From CATOSD01 sp965226695 (GTDB lineage Bacteria > Chloroflexota > Dehalococcoidia > Lucifugimonadales > CATOSD01): a stretch of 64,000 nt of DNA. The stretch spans positions 3,472,001-3,536,000 of the forward strand of contig OZ245405.1 in NCBI GenBank assembly GCA_965226695.1. The letters are read 5' to 3'. The notes under the pieces were generated by a model that saw only the letters and a list, made by a program, of their open reading frames with translations, had not been told where the DNA came from and searched no databases. The first letter of the stretch is position 1. The number at the start of each line of letters is the position of its first letter. Of this stretch, positions 18,030 to 30,426 are shown one piece after another. The translations under genes and the position numbers were made by a program.

Positions 18030-21000
18030 ATGACAACTCGGGCGGCCCGGCCGATCGCTTCCCTGGCGCTCGCGCCCGCGATAGCCCTCCTCGCTGTGCT
18101 TGGCGGGCTGCTCATGAGCCCCGGGGCCGCGAACGCGGACCCGTCCTGCAAGGTTCCGCCCAGCGGTCTCGCCAGCGCGCCCAGCGACGCCGCTTCGGGC
18201 ATCGTGCTGACCTGGGACGCATCGAGCTGCAGCCCGGACGAGTACGCCGTCTACCGCAGGAACATGGACGAAGACGGCAGCAAGATGCGCCTGTTCGCCA
18301 CCGTGGATGGCGCCAGCCTCGGCTACACCGACACCGCCGTCGAGGCGGGCGTCACCTACCGCTACCGGATCAGGTCCAACAACCAGGGCCCCAGATCTGC
18401 TTCAACCGAGCTCACGGCGCCCGCCCCGAAGACAGACCGACGACAGCGACGACACCGAGACCTCGGAAGTGACACCGAGGGAACATACTCCCAACTCCAA
18501 CACCGAGGCGGTATTCCAAGGCGCCCGCCCGAGAAGGATCAGCGCGCCGGAGAACACAGATCTGACGGGCGGCGTTGGCGCCCCCCTTCGGGGCTTTGAT
18601 GGGGACGGCCACGGGCTCCACTACTCGTTGAGTGGCACGGACTCGTCCGACTTCACCATCGACCGGGACGGCCAGATCATGACCGCGCTGGTCTTCGACT
18701 TCGAGGCCAAGAGCAGCTACAGCCTGGACGCGAACGTGCGGGACAGCTGGGGCTCTGATCTCCACTTCGACGACAGTATCGACGACATGATCGCGGTGAT
18801 CATCAACGTCTCTAACGAAGACGACCCCGGTGTGCTGTTGATATCGGGTACGCCTACCAACGGCGAGCGACTCATCGCATCGCTGAGTGACGAGGACGGC
18901 AACCACCGCGACCGGATCTGGCAGTGGTGGCGGGAGACCTTTCTTGACTTGTTCATCCCCATCACGGGGGAGACTTCCGGCAGCTACAGGCTGGTTGACG
19001 ACGATCTGGACCATCTGATCCTGGTCACGGTGTCCTACACTGACGATCATGGGACAGGCAAGTCCGCCAACGCTAGGACCACCCCGGTCGCGCCAAGGAA
19101 CGCCCCACCGGTGTTCACCGTCAGCGAAGCCACGCACACCCTGTTCGAGAACCGCGCAACGGGGACGTTCCTTGGCGCTCCGCTCGTGGCTACGGATCCC
19201 GAGGGCGACACGCTGATCTACTCGCTAGGTAACTCGCTAGATGGCTCGGACTCTGTGCCCTTCATCATCGCCCAGAACGGCCAGATCAGGACCAAGCGGC
19301 CCTTCGACTACGAGCACCGGAACAGCTACAGCTTTGACGCGCAGGTGCGGGACGGCCTGGACGGCGCCGGCAACGACGACGAAGCTGTCGACCACGCGAT
19401 CAGGGTGACCATCACCATCCGTAACGAGGACGAGCCCGGTGAGCTGTTGATATCGGGTAGGACTGTCATCGGCCAGCAACTCACGGCATCGCTGAGTGAC
19501 CCGGACGGCAACCCCCGCATCGAGCGCTGGCTGTGGCAGCGGGAGCACAGCCCTGGAATTTGGATCACCATCGGCCAGGACAGTTCCACCTACACGCTGG
19601 TTAACGCCGATCTGGCCAAACAGCTCGCGGTCACGCCGTACTACACTGACGATCATGGGGCAGGCAAGTTCGTCACGGTTACGATCGACGGAGTCACGCG
19701 ACAGAACGCCGCACCGCAGTTCACCGTCAGCGAAGCCACGTTCACCGTGTCCGAGAACCTCGGACAGGGGACGCTCGTTGGCCTTCCGCTCGTGGCTACG
19801 GATCGCGAGGGCGACACGCTGACCTACTCGCTAGGTCAGCGGGACGCTGGGGTCTTCGACATCGACCAGAACGGCCAGATCACGACCAAGGTGAATTTCT
19901 TCGACTACGAGCGCCGGAACAGCTACAGCTTTAACGCGCAGGTGCAGGACGGCGTGGACAGCGCCGGCAACGATGACGAAGACGAAGCTGCCGACTCCTC
20001 GATCACGGTGACCGTCGACATCGTTAACGAAGACGAGCCCGGCAACCTGCGGATATCGGGCACGTTACAGAGGGGCGCGCGACTCACGGCATCGCTGAGT
20101 GACGAGGACAACCCCCGCAACGTGGCGTGGCAGTGGGAGCGGTGGAGCACCGTCCTTCTTGACTTCTCCCCCATCAGAGGGGCGAGGTCCGCCGATCGCA
20201 TTTTGGCACGCCTCGACGTGGGCAAGCGGCTCCGGGCCAGCGTGTCATACAATGACGGATTTGGGCCGGACAAGTCCCTCGCCGCTGAGACCGGCCAGAT
20301 CACGGGCGGCAACGTCGAGCCGAGATTCAGCAGCAACAGGACCACGCGCGCCCTGGTGGAGAACACCCCGGCGGAGACGCACGTTGGCGATCCGGTCGCG
20401 GCCACCCCTGGCGACGCCGACCCGCTGACCTACTCGTTGAGCGGCCCGGACGTGTCGTCCTTCAGGATCGACTCGTCCAACGGCCAGCTCAAGACCAAAG
20501 CGGGCATCGACTACGACTTCGATGTCAAGAGCAGCTACAGCGTGGACGTGAGCCGTGCGCGACGGCTTTGACGCCCAGGGCGACGTCAGCACCGCTACCG
20601 ACGACACCATCACGGTGACCATCAACGTCACCAACGTCAACGACCCTCCTTCGATTGTTAGCGGCGCGCGCAACCTGACTGTCCGCGAGAACCATGGTTC
20701 GACCACCCAGACCTACACGGCGAACGACCCGGACGCGGGCGCCACCTTGAGCTGGAGCCTGGGAGGCGTTGACTCGGGGGCCTTCAGCGTTTCGACGTTC
20801 ACCTCTACGACCAACCCGGAGGGGCAGGGCGTGATCAGGTTCCTCGAGCCGCCCGACTACGAGCTGCCGACGGACGATGACAGGGACAACGTCTACCACC
20901 TGACGCTGACGGTCACCGACAACGGCAACCCTCCCGGGAGCGACACGCGGGACATCACAGTCACCGTCGAGAACGTGGACGAAGCCGGCACGGTGACCAT

Positions 21001-24000
21001 TACGGGCACGCCGTCCGGGGGAGAACAGTTGACGGCGACGGTGGCCGACGAAGACGGGACCGTCAGCAGCCTGACCTGGCAGTGGTCGCGGCAGGCCCCC
21101 CTTGGCTTGTTCATCCCCATCACGGGGGCGACCTCAGACAGCTACACGCCGGTGGCCGCGGACGTGGCCCGGTACCTGCAAGTCACGGCCAGCTACAGCG
21201 ACGGGCTGGGTCCGATCGAGACCGCCAGCGCCGTCACGAGCAGCGTGGTGGGGGCCAGCAACGCCGAGCCGACGTTCGACGAAGGCGCCTCGGCCACCCG
21301 CACTGTTGCGGAGAACAGCACGGCGGGCACGAACGCCGGGAATGCGGTGATGGCCACGGACAGCGACAACGACACGCTGACCTACTCGCTGAGCGGCGCG
21401 GCCGCGTCGTCCTTCACCATCGACCCGTCGAACGGCCAGATCAGGACCGTTTCCGGCGTCGACTACGACTTCGAGATCAAGAGCAGCTACAACGTCACCG
21501 TAAACGTGCACGACGGGAAGGACATCGCCAGCGTCTTTGACGACACCATCGACGACACCATCGAGGTGACAGTCAGGCTCGAAAACGTGGATGAGCCCGG
21601 CACGGTGGAGATCCGGTTGCTTACGCACAACAGCGGACGACTGGCAGTGGCGCGGCGGGAGGTTATGGACCCTGACGGGAGCGTGAATACCACGTGGACC
21701 AAGTGGTCGCGGGGAGACACGGCCAGCGGTCCGTTCACCGAACTCGTCGCCTGGAGGAATGTGGCCGAGTACCCCACGGTGGTGGCGGACGTGGGCAAGT
21801 ACATCGAGCTCAGCATCAGATACCGGGACGGTGAGGGTACGGGCAAGACTGTCTCTGCGGTGACGGCCGACCCGATCCCGGTCACCAACTCCGATCCGAT
21901 GTTCGACCCGGGCGCCCCGACCACCCTCAGCGTTGCGGAGAACAGCACAGCGGGCACGAGTGTCGGGGCTGCGCTGACGGCTTCGGACAGCAACGACGAC
22001 ACGCTGAAGTACTCGCTGAGCGGTCCGGACGCGGGCTCGTTCGAGATCGACCAGGCCGGCCAGATCAAAACCAGGTCCGGCATCACCTACAACTTCGAGA
22101 GCGCCAAGAACACCTACAACGTCACCGTGAACGTGCGCGACCGGAAGGACATCGCCAGCGTCGTTGACACCACCATCGACGACACCATCGACGTGGCCAT
22201 CAGCCTGATCGACGCCAATGACGCCCCCACGATCACGGGCGGCGCGCCGGCCAGGAGCATCCTCGAGGGCACTACGGTCGTCGGGGTCTACACGGCTTCC
22301 GACGAAGACGCGTCGGACACGCTGACGTGGGATGTGGAGAGCGCCGACGACGGTGCCTTCTTCCAGATCAGCTCGTCCGGAGAGCTCTCGTTCAAAATCG
22401 CGCCGGACTTCGAGGACAAGCAGGACGCAGGCGGCGACAACGATTACGACGTGACGGTGAAGGTCGCCGACGCCATTGGCCGGAGCGCCACGCTGTCCGT
22501 CACCGTCACTGTCACGAACGACAATGAGGCGCCCATGATCGACGCCGGCTCTGACAGCTTCAGGGTCGACGAGAACACAGCGACCACGACGATCGTCCAG
22601 ACCTATGAGGCGTCTGACACCGACACCGACGCCGCGTCCAACCTGACGTGGAGGTTGGGAGGCACCGACGCGGGCGCCTTCAGCATCACGCGGAACTCCC
22701 AGGGGCACGGAGAACTCAGGTTCAGGAACGTGCCTGACTACGAGCACCCGGACGACATTCCCCTCGTGGCCGTTTTGGGGGGAGACAACGTCTACGACAT
22801 CACGGTGACGGTCGCCGACGGCCGCGGCGAGAGCGCCACGCTGCCCGTGACCGTCACCGTCAATGACCTCAATGAGACGCCGGTGGTCAGCGGGAACAAC
22901 TCACCGGACTTTCCTGAGATCGAGTTCGATGTCGACGGCGCCAGCCTCACCAGAGCGGATCTCACCGTCCCCGGCACGTACACCTTCGCTGACGAAGATG
23001 ACCGCGATGTTCGCTGGGGGCTGAGCGGCGCCGACGCGGAGCACTTCACCATCACGAAGAACGCCAACGGAAATGGCGTCCTGACCTTCAAGAACCCAAG
23101 CCCCAACAAGAGCGTCAAGCCTGCCGACTATGAGAACCCCGTCAACATGGGCTCCAACAACGTCTACAGGGTCGTCATCACGGCGGATGACCGCCAGAAC
23201 GAGAGCAACAGCGTCGGGACCTTCACGGTGGACGTGACCGTCACCCCCGTCGACGAGACGCCGGAGATCACGACCACCGGCGCAACCCACGCCACCCCTT
23301 CGTTCGCGGAGATCGAGTCCGACGCCACGACCGCGGACCTCACCGTGGCCGACTACGACGCGCGCGACGAAGAACGCGAAACCATCACCTGGAGCCTCGG
23401 CGGCGCCGACGCGGGCGACTTCACCATCAACCGCAACTCCGGCGTCCTGTCCTTTGACGCCAGGCCCAACTTTGAGATGCCCGTCGACGGCAGCACGCCG
23501 CCCGACAACGTGTACAACATCATCGTGGAGGCGACTGACGCCTCCCCGACCCGGAACATCCGGGAGTTCCCGGTCGCCGTCACCGTCACCAACGTCGACG
23601 AGACGCCCGAGATTACCAGTCCGCCGAGCGACAGGAGCTACGCAGAGATCGAGTACGACTCCGGCTCCACGGCGACCGACATCCCCATCGTCGCGACCTT
23701 CAGCGCGCGCGACGAAGAGATGCAGGACATCACCTGGGATCTCTCCGGGGACGATGAGGGCGACTTCACCATCACGAAGGACCCCAACACCGGGAATGGA
23801 GTGATCACGTTCGACATCCCGCCCAACTTCGAGGTTCCCGACGACGACGACTTACGCAACACCTACCAGTTCACCGTGCTGGCGACGGACACTGCCAGCC
23901 GCACGAACACCGGCGCCTGGGACTACGCCGTCACCGTCACCGACGTCAACGAACGGCCGGAGTTCACGGGGACTCCCGAAACGTCGTTCACCCTGGATGA

Positions 24001-27000
24001 GCACGACGCAAACGAGGTCTACACGACGACGCCCCTGGCGTCCTACTCCGCCCGCGACGAAGAAGGCAGGGTCACCTGGTCGCTGACTGGCCCGGACAGC
24101 GGCGACTTCGCGATCGACGGCGCCGGCGTCGTCACCTTCGCCGCCGCGCCCAGCTTCGAGACCCCGAACGGCGACAACATCTACACGTTCACGGTTGTTG
24201 CGACCGACGTCCAGAGCCGCTCGGCTCGCCTGACCGCCACGGTCGACGTCACCGTCACCGTCGAGGACATCGAGGAAGCGGGCACGATCGAGGTAGACAA
24301 TCTGAACCCCGCCGTGGGAGATCTCATCACCTTTGTGCTGACGGACCCGGACGGCGACATCGACGTGTCAGCGGGCGGCGGTTTCAGATGGGAGATCCAG
24401 GAACGCTCGCCCGGGGGAGCATGGGAGACGATTCCCGCATCTACTCTGCGCTCCACCACCACGGGCTACAGGGCTGACGAGGACGACGCAGGCTCCGAGA
24501 TTCGCGCCGTCGCCCACTACGGCGACCGCAGAGGGCCTCTCAAGTCGGCCGAGAGCATGGCAACCGCCGCAGTTGCGGCGGATCCCATCACCAACGCGCC
24601 TCCCCGCTTCCAGACGGGAGGCACGCAGCGCATTCCTGAGGTCGGCGCTGGTGTCGACGTCGGCGAACGGCTGACGGCCAGCGACCGCGACAACGACCCC
24701 CTGACCTGGGGAATCTCGGGTGGGCCGGGCGCCGCATTCTTTGAAATCGACGCATCCAGCGGGCAGCTGAGAACCCTCCAGGCGCTGGACTTCGAGACGA
24801 CTGTTCTACCTCGCCCATTCGTCGTCCAGGTCACCCTGCGTGACGGTAAGGATGCTGATGGCAACACCGACAGAGCTGTCGACGTCACCACCAGCATTGA
24901 AGTCCTGTTGATTGACGTGGAGGAACACGGCGTCGTCATGCTCTCCCCAGAGGAGCCTGCAATCGGCACTGCGGTAAGGGCAACGTTGGAAGATGGGGAC
25001 GGCAGCATCCAGGGCGTTTCCTGGCGGTGGGCGCGTTCAGAAAACGGGCGGACCGGCTGGGTCAACATCTCCAGAGCGAGGTCCAGCAGCTACACGCCGG
25101 GCGCCGACGATGGCAGCCACTACCTGCGGGCCAGTGTGGACTACACGGACCGCCGCGGGAGCGGCAAGAGCGCAGAGGGGATCACGACGGCCCCCGTCCC
25201 CAGAGAGAACCGCCACCCCACCTTCCCGTCCTCGGAAGACGGCCGGCGCACCGTGCCGGAGAATACGCCTGCCCGCGTGAACATCGGCACGCCCGTGGCC
25301 GCCGAGGACCCGGAGGATGACAGGCTCACGTACACGCTGCGCGGCCAGGATGCGGCCGCCTTCAGCGTCGTCGCGAGCTCCGGCCGGCTGCGAACGAGCG
25401 AGCCCCTGGACTTTGAGACACAGCCCAGTTACAGCTTCACGATCGAGGTGCGCGACGGGCTGGATGACTCAGGCAACACGTCCACCATGGTGGACGACAG
25501 CCAGTCCGTGACGATCACGACCGAGAACGTGGAAGAGCCGGGCGCGGTCGCGCTGACGACGCTCACCGGGGCGATCCAGGCGCGCGTCGAAGTGACCGCG
25601 GAACTCAGCGATGACGACGGACCCTCCGACGTCACGTGGCAGTGGTCCCGCTCGCCCAACGGCGCGACGAATTGGGTCAACATCGCGAACACCACGTCCG
25701 CCACATACACGCCCACGTTGGAGGAAGACGCAGGCAACTACATCCGGGCGACGGCCACCTACACGGACGGCCATGGGCCGAACAAGACCGCCAGCACCGT
25801 GTCGCCCCTCGTCGGCGATCCGCCTCCGGCCAACTCGTCGCCCGCGTTCCCGGCCACGGAGGACGGCCAGCGCGAGGCGCCGGAAGACACCGCGGCGGGC
25901 GAGGCGTTCGGGGATCCCGTGGTCGCCAACGATCTGAACGACGACGATCTGACCTACTCGTTGAGCGGGACGGATGCAGCGTTGTTCGAGATTGATACGA
26001 ACAGCGGGCAGCTGCGGGTGGCCGCGAATGCGCAGCTGGACTTCGAGGGCAAGCCGAACCTTCGCGTTGTGGTCTCCGTCAGCGATAGCGCGGATCAGAA
26101 CCACGATCCTGACATGGTGATCGACGACAAAATCAACGTGGTCATCACCGTGACGGACGTCAACGAAGCGCCTGTGGTCACGGGCGACACTTCCTTATAC
26201 TTCCGGGAGAACGCCAGCACGGCCGTGGCGACGTTCACGGGCGCCGACCCGGAGGGTGACACGCTTACCTGGTCGGTGGACGGCAGCGACTTCTGGATCT
26301 CCAGTAGTGGGCAGCTGTACTTCTCCAGGCCGCCCAGCTTCGAGAGCCAGCCGACCCACCGCGTCACGGTCGAAGCCACCGACGACGAGGGCCTTTCGGA
26401 TACGCTCGCCGTGACCGTCACCATGACGGACATGGAGGAAGAGGGCGTGGTCACCATCACACCGCCGCGCGGTTGGGCGGACCCCGCGACACAGTTCAGC
26501 GCAGAGCTGAGCGACGACGACGGCGGCGTGACCAACATCACCTGGCGGTGGGCGCGGTCGCCCAACGGCAGGTCTGGCTGGGTGGACATTGCGGGCGCCA
26601 CGTCGAGCAGCTACACGGCAGGCGCCGACGATGTGGGCACCTACCTGCGGGCCACGGCCTTCTACGAGGACCGCCGGGGCAGCAACAAGACAGCTCAGTC
26701 GGCGCCGACGGGGCGGATCGAGGACCTCAGGCCGGCAACGAACAGCGCTCCCGCATTTGAGGATGTCACGGTCACCCGGAGCATCGGCCAGGGCACAGCG
26801 GCAGGCCGGGCCATCGGCGCACCCGTCACGGCCACTGATCCGGACCAGGGCGACATCCTCACCTACTCGCTGACAGGGATTGACGCCGAGGCGTTCGAGA
26901 TCGATGCCGCCACCGGCCAGATCCGGACGAAGGCCGTCCTCGATCCAGAGGTGAAGGACATCCATACCGTCACGGTGTCCGTCCACGACGGCTTTGACGC

Positions 27001-28807
27001 CCGCCACAACCGCTCGGACGCAGAGGACGACTCCACAGATGTGACCATCACCGTCACCGAGGTCAGCACGCCGATCTTCGGTGGTGGCGGCGGCGGCGGT
27101 GGCGGCGGTGGCGGCGGTGGCGGCGGCCCAAGTGGCCCCACGCCAAGCGACATCGAGTTCGAGTGGAACGTCGAGCGCGACATCGAGTCACTCGCCGCGG
27201 GCCACAACCGCACCACCGGCATGTGGTCCGACGGCGTCACCCTCTGGCTCGGCCACAACGGCGACGGCGCCGACGACGCCGTCTACGCCTACGACCTCGA
27301 GAGCGGCGAACGGGTCGAGGAGCGTGAGTTCGAGCTCGACGAAACCAACCGCGCCCCGCGCGGCGTCGCCTCCGACGGCGTCACCATGTGGATCGCCGAC
27401 AGCGGCCGCGACACGCTCTTCGCACACGACCTCGCCGGCGGCGAGCGCCTGGCCGGGCAGGACGTCGCGCTGCACCGCGACAACGCCGCACCGCGCGGCA
27501 TCTGGTCCGACGGCGTCACCATGTGGGTGCTCGACGGCGGCGACGACGCCCTCTTCGCCTACGACCTCGCGAGCGGCGAACTGCTCGCCGAGTACGCCCT
27601 GCACGACGACAACGACGACCCGCGCGGCCTCTACTTCGACGGTGTCACCTTCTGGGTCTCCAACCACGACCCGAAACGCATCTTCGCCTACCGCCTGCCA
27701 ATGCTTGAAGGCGGCCAAGATGAGTCGGTGGGCGAGGAAGCGGAAGCGGCTGAATTACAGGAACTTGAGCGCATCCGCGACGAGGAGTTCACGCTGCTCT
27801 CGCGTGCCGGCAACAACAGCCCGCGCGGCATCTGGTCCGACGGCGGCGTGATGTACGTGGCCGACGAGAGCGACGACAGGGTCTACAGCTACAACATGCC
27901 CGACGCCATCGACGCGCGGCTCGCCTCGCTCGCCCTGAGCGGTGTCGAGATCGGCGAGTTCGTGGCGCGCCACACGGAGTACGAGGCCACCGTCAGCGAG
28001 GGAGTCACGGAGACGACGGTGACGGCTGAGGCGATGCAGCGCCGCACGACCGTCGTGATCGACCCGCCCGACGCCGACGGCGACGAGGCCAACGGCGACC
28101 AGGTGGCCCTCGCTGGAGTCGCTGAGATCACCGTGACGGTGACGTCAACGGACGGCAGCCGCCTGCGCGTCTACCGGGTGGCGCTGGGAGACCCGGAGCG
28201 GGAGGCGACGCCCGAGCCCTGGACGCACTGCCTGCGCGGCGACATCGCCGAGGGCTTCAGCCTCGTCCTCTACGAGGGCGGCAGCGTCGAGGAGCTGGAG
28301 GACTGCGCTCAGGGGCGGCACGTCACGGCCCTCTACGCCACGCAGGACGGCGTCTTCGTGCCCGACATCCTGGGCGCGCCGGAGTTCGTCAACCGCTCCT
28401 TCCGCGAGCTCTACGCCGGGGGAGTCGCCCCGGTCACGCTCCTGCTGGCGAAGAGCGATGGGCCGGCCACGGCGGGGCCGGGGAGCAGCAGCCCGCCAGG
28501 CGACGGCGGGCCCCGGCCGTGGCCTCACTGCCTGCGCGGCGCCACCGCCGCCGGCTTCACTCTCGTCCTCTACGAGGGGGGCGGCGTCGAGGATCTCGCG
28601 GCCTGCGCTCAGGGCCTGGGCGTCACGGCCCTCTACGCCCTGGACGACGGCGCGTTCGTGCCCCACATCCTCGGAGCGCCGGAGTTCGTGAACCGTGACT
28701 TCCGCGAGCTGTTCGCAGGCGGCCTCCCCGCCGTCACGCCGCTGCTCGCCAGGAGCGAGGGGCCTCCCGCCGGCGCCGCGGACCAGGACGACGCCGCGGG
28801 CAACTGA
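18030..28807 (+). CDS. Giant secreted cadherin/Ig-repeat protein with propeller and duplicated C-terminal domain (two frameshifts)
   Basis: One gene of about 3,590 codons spread over three frames. Extra bases (C) near 18438 and 20554 shift the frame; removing them restores continuous repeats. ATG 18030 begins a signal peptide ending GAANA-D. Order: a fibronectin-III domain (18150-18420); long alternating cadherin-like modules (TYSLSGxDxxxFxID, SSYxVTVxVRDG, DTIxVTIxNVDE) and Ig-like modules (LTWQWSRS, SYTPxxDDxGxYLRAxAxYxD) to about 27065; a run of about 16 glycines (27080-27127); a beta-propeller with RGIWSDGVTMWV repeats (27150-27900); a cadherin-like beta-sandwich (27905-28190). Last come two copies of an 80-residue domain (PWTHCLRG, ALYATQDGVFVPDILGAPEF, FVNRxFRELxAGG) ending at 28807. 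Calcium-stabilised adhesion or matrix function is inferred from the repeats. Upstream lie the 22-bp repeat array and an AT-richer stretch that may hold the promoter. Confidence 0.85.
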
Positions 28808-28924
28808 AGCTCGGATCCGGGCCTGCGGACCCCCGTACGTCGACGCGCGGCCGGCCCCCTTCGGGCGCGGCGCCGTGTCTGCCGCGTCCGGGAGGGCCGG
28901 CCGCGCGTGGTCGGGATCCGGGGG

Positions 28925-29245
28925 TGGTGCCCGGGGCGGTCGGGCAGCGCCGCGGTGAGCTGCTCGTCGCCGAAGACGCGCATGCACGAGCGCCGCTCGC
29001 AACGACCGCCGGGGAGCGTGCAGGACAGCTCGCGGCCGCTGCGTCCGAAGGGCACGAAACCGAGCTCGTCCGACGGTCAGCAGCGCGGCAGAGGGGTGTG
29101 CGTGGGCGCTGCACGGCGGAGTGGATTGCACCAGCACCCGGCGGACGTGGTTGTTACCCGCCTTCGTGATCTCGCCGCGGCGCTGGCGCGCGCCGTTGCT
29201 GTACTCGCTCGGCGTGAGCCCGAAACAGGTTCGAAACAGGCCGGA
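28925..29245 (-). pseudogene. IS21 istB and IS110 transposase scraps
   Basis: 29123-29226 encodes FGLTPSEYSNGARQRRGEIT and continues KAGNNHVRRVLVQS, an IS110 Tnp_20 fragment. 28930-29110 encodes, with a frameshift, LLTV-DELGFVPFGRSG and RVFGDEQLTAALPDR, a decayed IstB piece. Both families also occur intact or nearly so at 13.8-17 kb. From 28808 to 28924 I see no gene. Confidence 0.7.
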
Positions 29246-29358
29246 TACGGGGATCGCGTCCTGGTACTCGAATTGGAACAACCCGGTTCCGCGAACTGCA
29301 CGATCCGGTCGTCCAGAACCGGCGGATCGTGGCGGGAGAGGAGGAACGGAGGCATGTG

Positions 29359-30138
29359 ATGCGAGCGGATGACCCTGCCGGCGGAACGCGCCGGCGGGTC
29401 CGGCGGACCGGCGGTAAGGCACGCATCCCCCGCGAGATCCGCGTCTCCCTGCTGGGCGGGTTCGCGCTCACCGCGGACGGCAGCGAGCGCTCACTGCCGA
29501 AGAGCGCCCGGTGCCTCGTCGCCCTGCTCGCCCTCAACCCGCGCGGTCTGCTCAGGAGCTCCGCCGCGAGGGATCTCACCCCCCTCCTGGAAACCGCGAG
29601 CGCCCGGGCGAGCCTGCGCAAGACGCTCACCCGGCTGCGGGCGACCCGCCTGCCGCTGCTTCAGACGGACGGCGCCACGCTGCGCCTCAACCCCCGCATG
29701 ACGGTCGACGTGTGGGAGGCGGAGGCGCTGGCGGCCCGCATCACCGATCACTCGCAGCCCCTGCCCGAGGACGGTCACCACGAGATCCTCACGCTGGAGC
29801 CGCTGCCCGACTGGCACGACGAGTGGGCCGAGCGCGCCCGCGCGGGGCTGAGGGGCCGGTTCCTGCGCGCCCTGGACGGATACGCGCGCCGGCTGGCCTC
29901 GCGCGGCGATGTGGACCAGGCGCTGCTCGTCGCCGAGCAGACCTGGAACAGCGATCCTGTGCACGAGAGCACCGCCGGCGTGCTGATCGAGCTCCATCTC
30001 GCCGACGGGAACCGCGCGGCGGCGCTGCGCGTCTACGACGCATGCGAGCGCCACCTCGCGACGGCACTCGGGTTCGAACCCTCGGAGGAGCTGCGCGCGC
30101 CGGTCGCTCCGCTGCTCGCCAGACGGCCGCGATCCTGA
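29359..30138 (+). CDS. BTAD/SARP-like transcriptional regulator
   Basis: About 259 residues from ATG 29359, which has GGAGG six bases upstream. An N-terminal winged-helix region (VSLLGGFALTADGSERSLP, LVALLALNPRG, SLRKTLTRLRAT) is followed by the bacterial transcriptional activator (BTAD) TPR-like domain (RGRFLRALDGYARRLASRGD, PVHESTAGVLIELHLADGN, ERHLATALGFEPSEEL). Proteins of this layout activate nearby gene clusters by binding direct repeats. Here the neighbours are secreted repeat genes and mobile scraps, so no target is obvious. The frame is intact. A second, damaged BTAD gene lies head-on downstream (30427-31517). Confidence 0.85.
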   Translation: MRADDPAGGTRRRVRRTGGKARIPREIRVSLLGGFALTADGSERSLPKSARCLVALLALNPRGLLRSSAARDLTPLLETASARASLRKTLTRLRATRLPLLQTDGATLRLNPRMTVDVWEAEALAARITDHSQPLPEDGHHEILTLEPLPDWHDEWAERARAGLRGRFLRALDGYARRLASRGDVDQALLVAEQTWNSDPVHESTAGVLIELHLADGNRAAALRVYDACERHLATALGFEPSEELRAPVAPLLARRPRS

Positions 30139-30426
30139 AGGAGGCCCATGCGGAGCACGGTCGCCGTGATGTGCGGGCACACGCCGCTGGCGGCGGGGTC
30201 GCTCCGGGCGAGCGGGGGCGTGGCGGCGTTCATGCTCGAGCTGCGGCCGAGCGCGGCGACGCCCGCCCTGCCTCCCGCGGGGTCAGGCAACCGGCGGCGG
30301 TGGCGAGCGCTCGAGCAGGATTCGCGCGCGGGCGTCACCACCGCTACGGCACCCGGCGCGGTCGCGGCACGATGGGCGTCGACGGGTCACGTGAGTCGTC
30401 CGGACGAGACCGGCGGCTGTCGAGCG

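Noticed and set aside
20555..28807. Separate gene starting with GTG at 20555
   Set aside because: The GTG is an internal Val of a repeat; the frame upstream continues the same motif after removal of one base.
28145..29422. 425-codon minus-strand frame
   Set aside because: Its start holds a real IS110 scrap (29123-29226), but the remainder is the antisense of the giant protein's 3' end and is not a gene.
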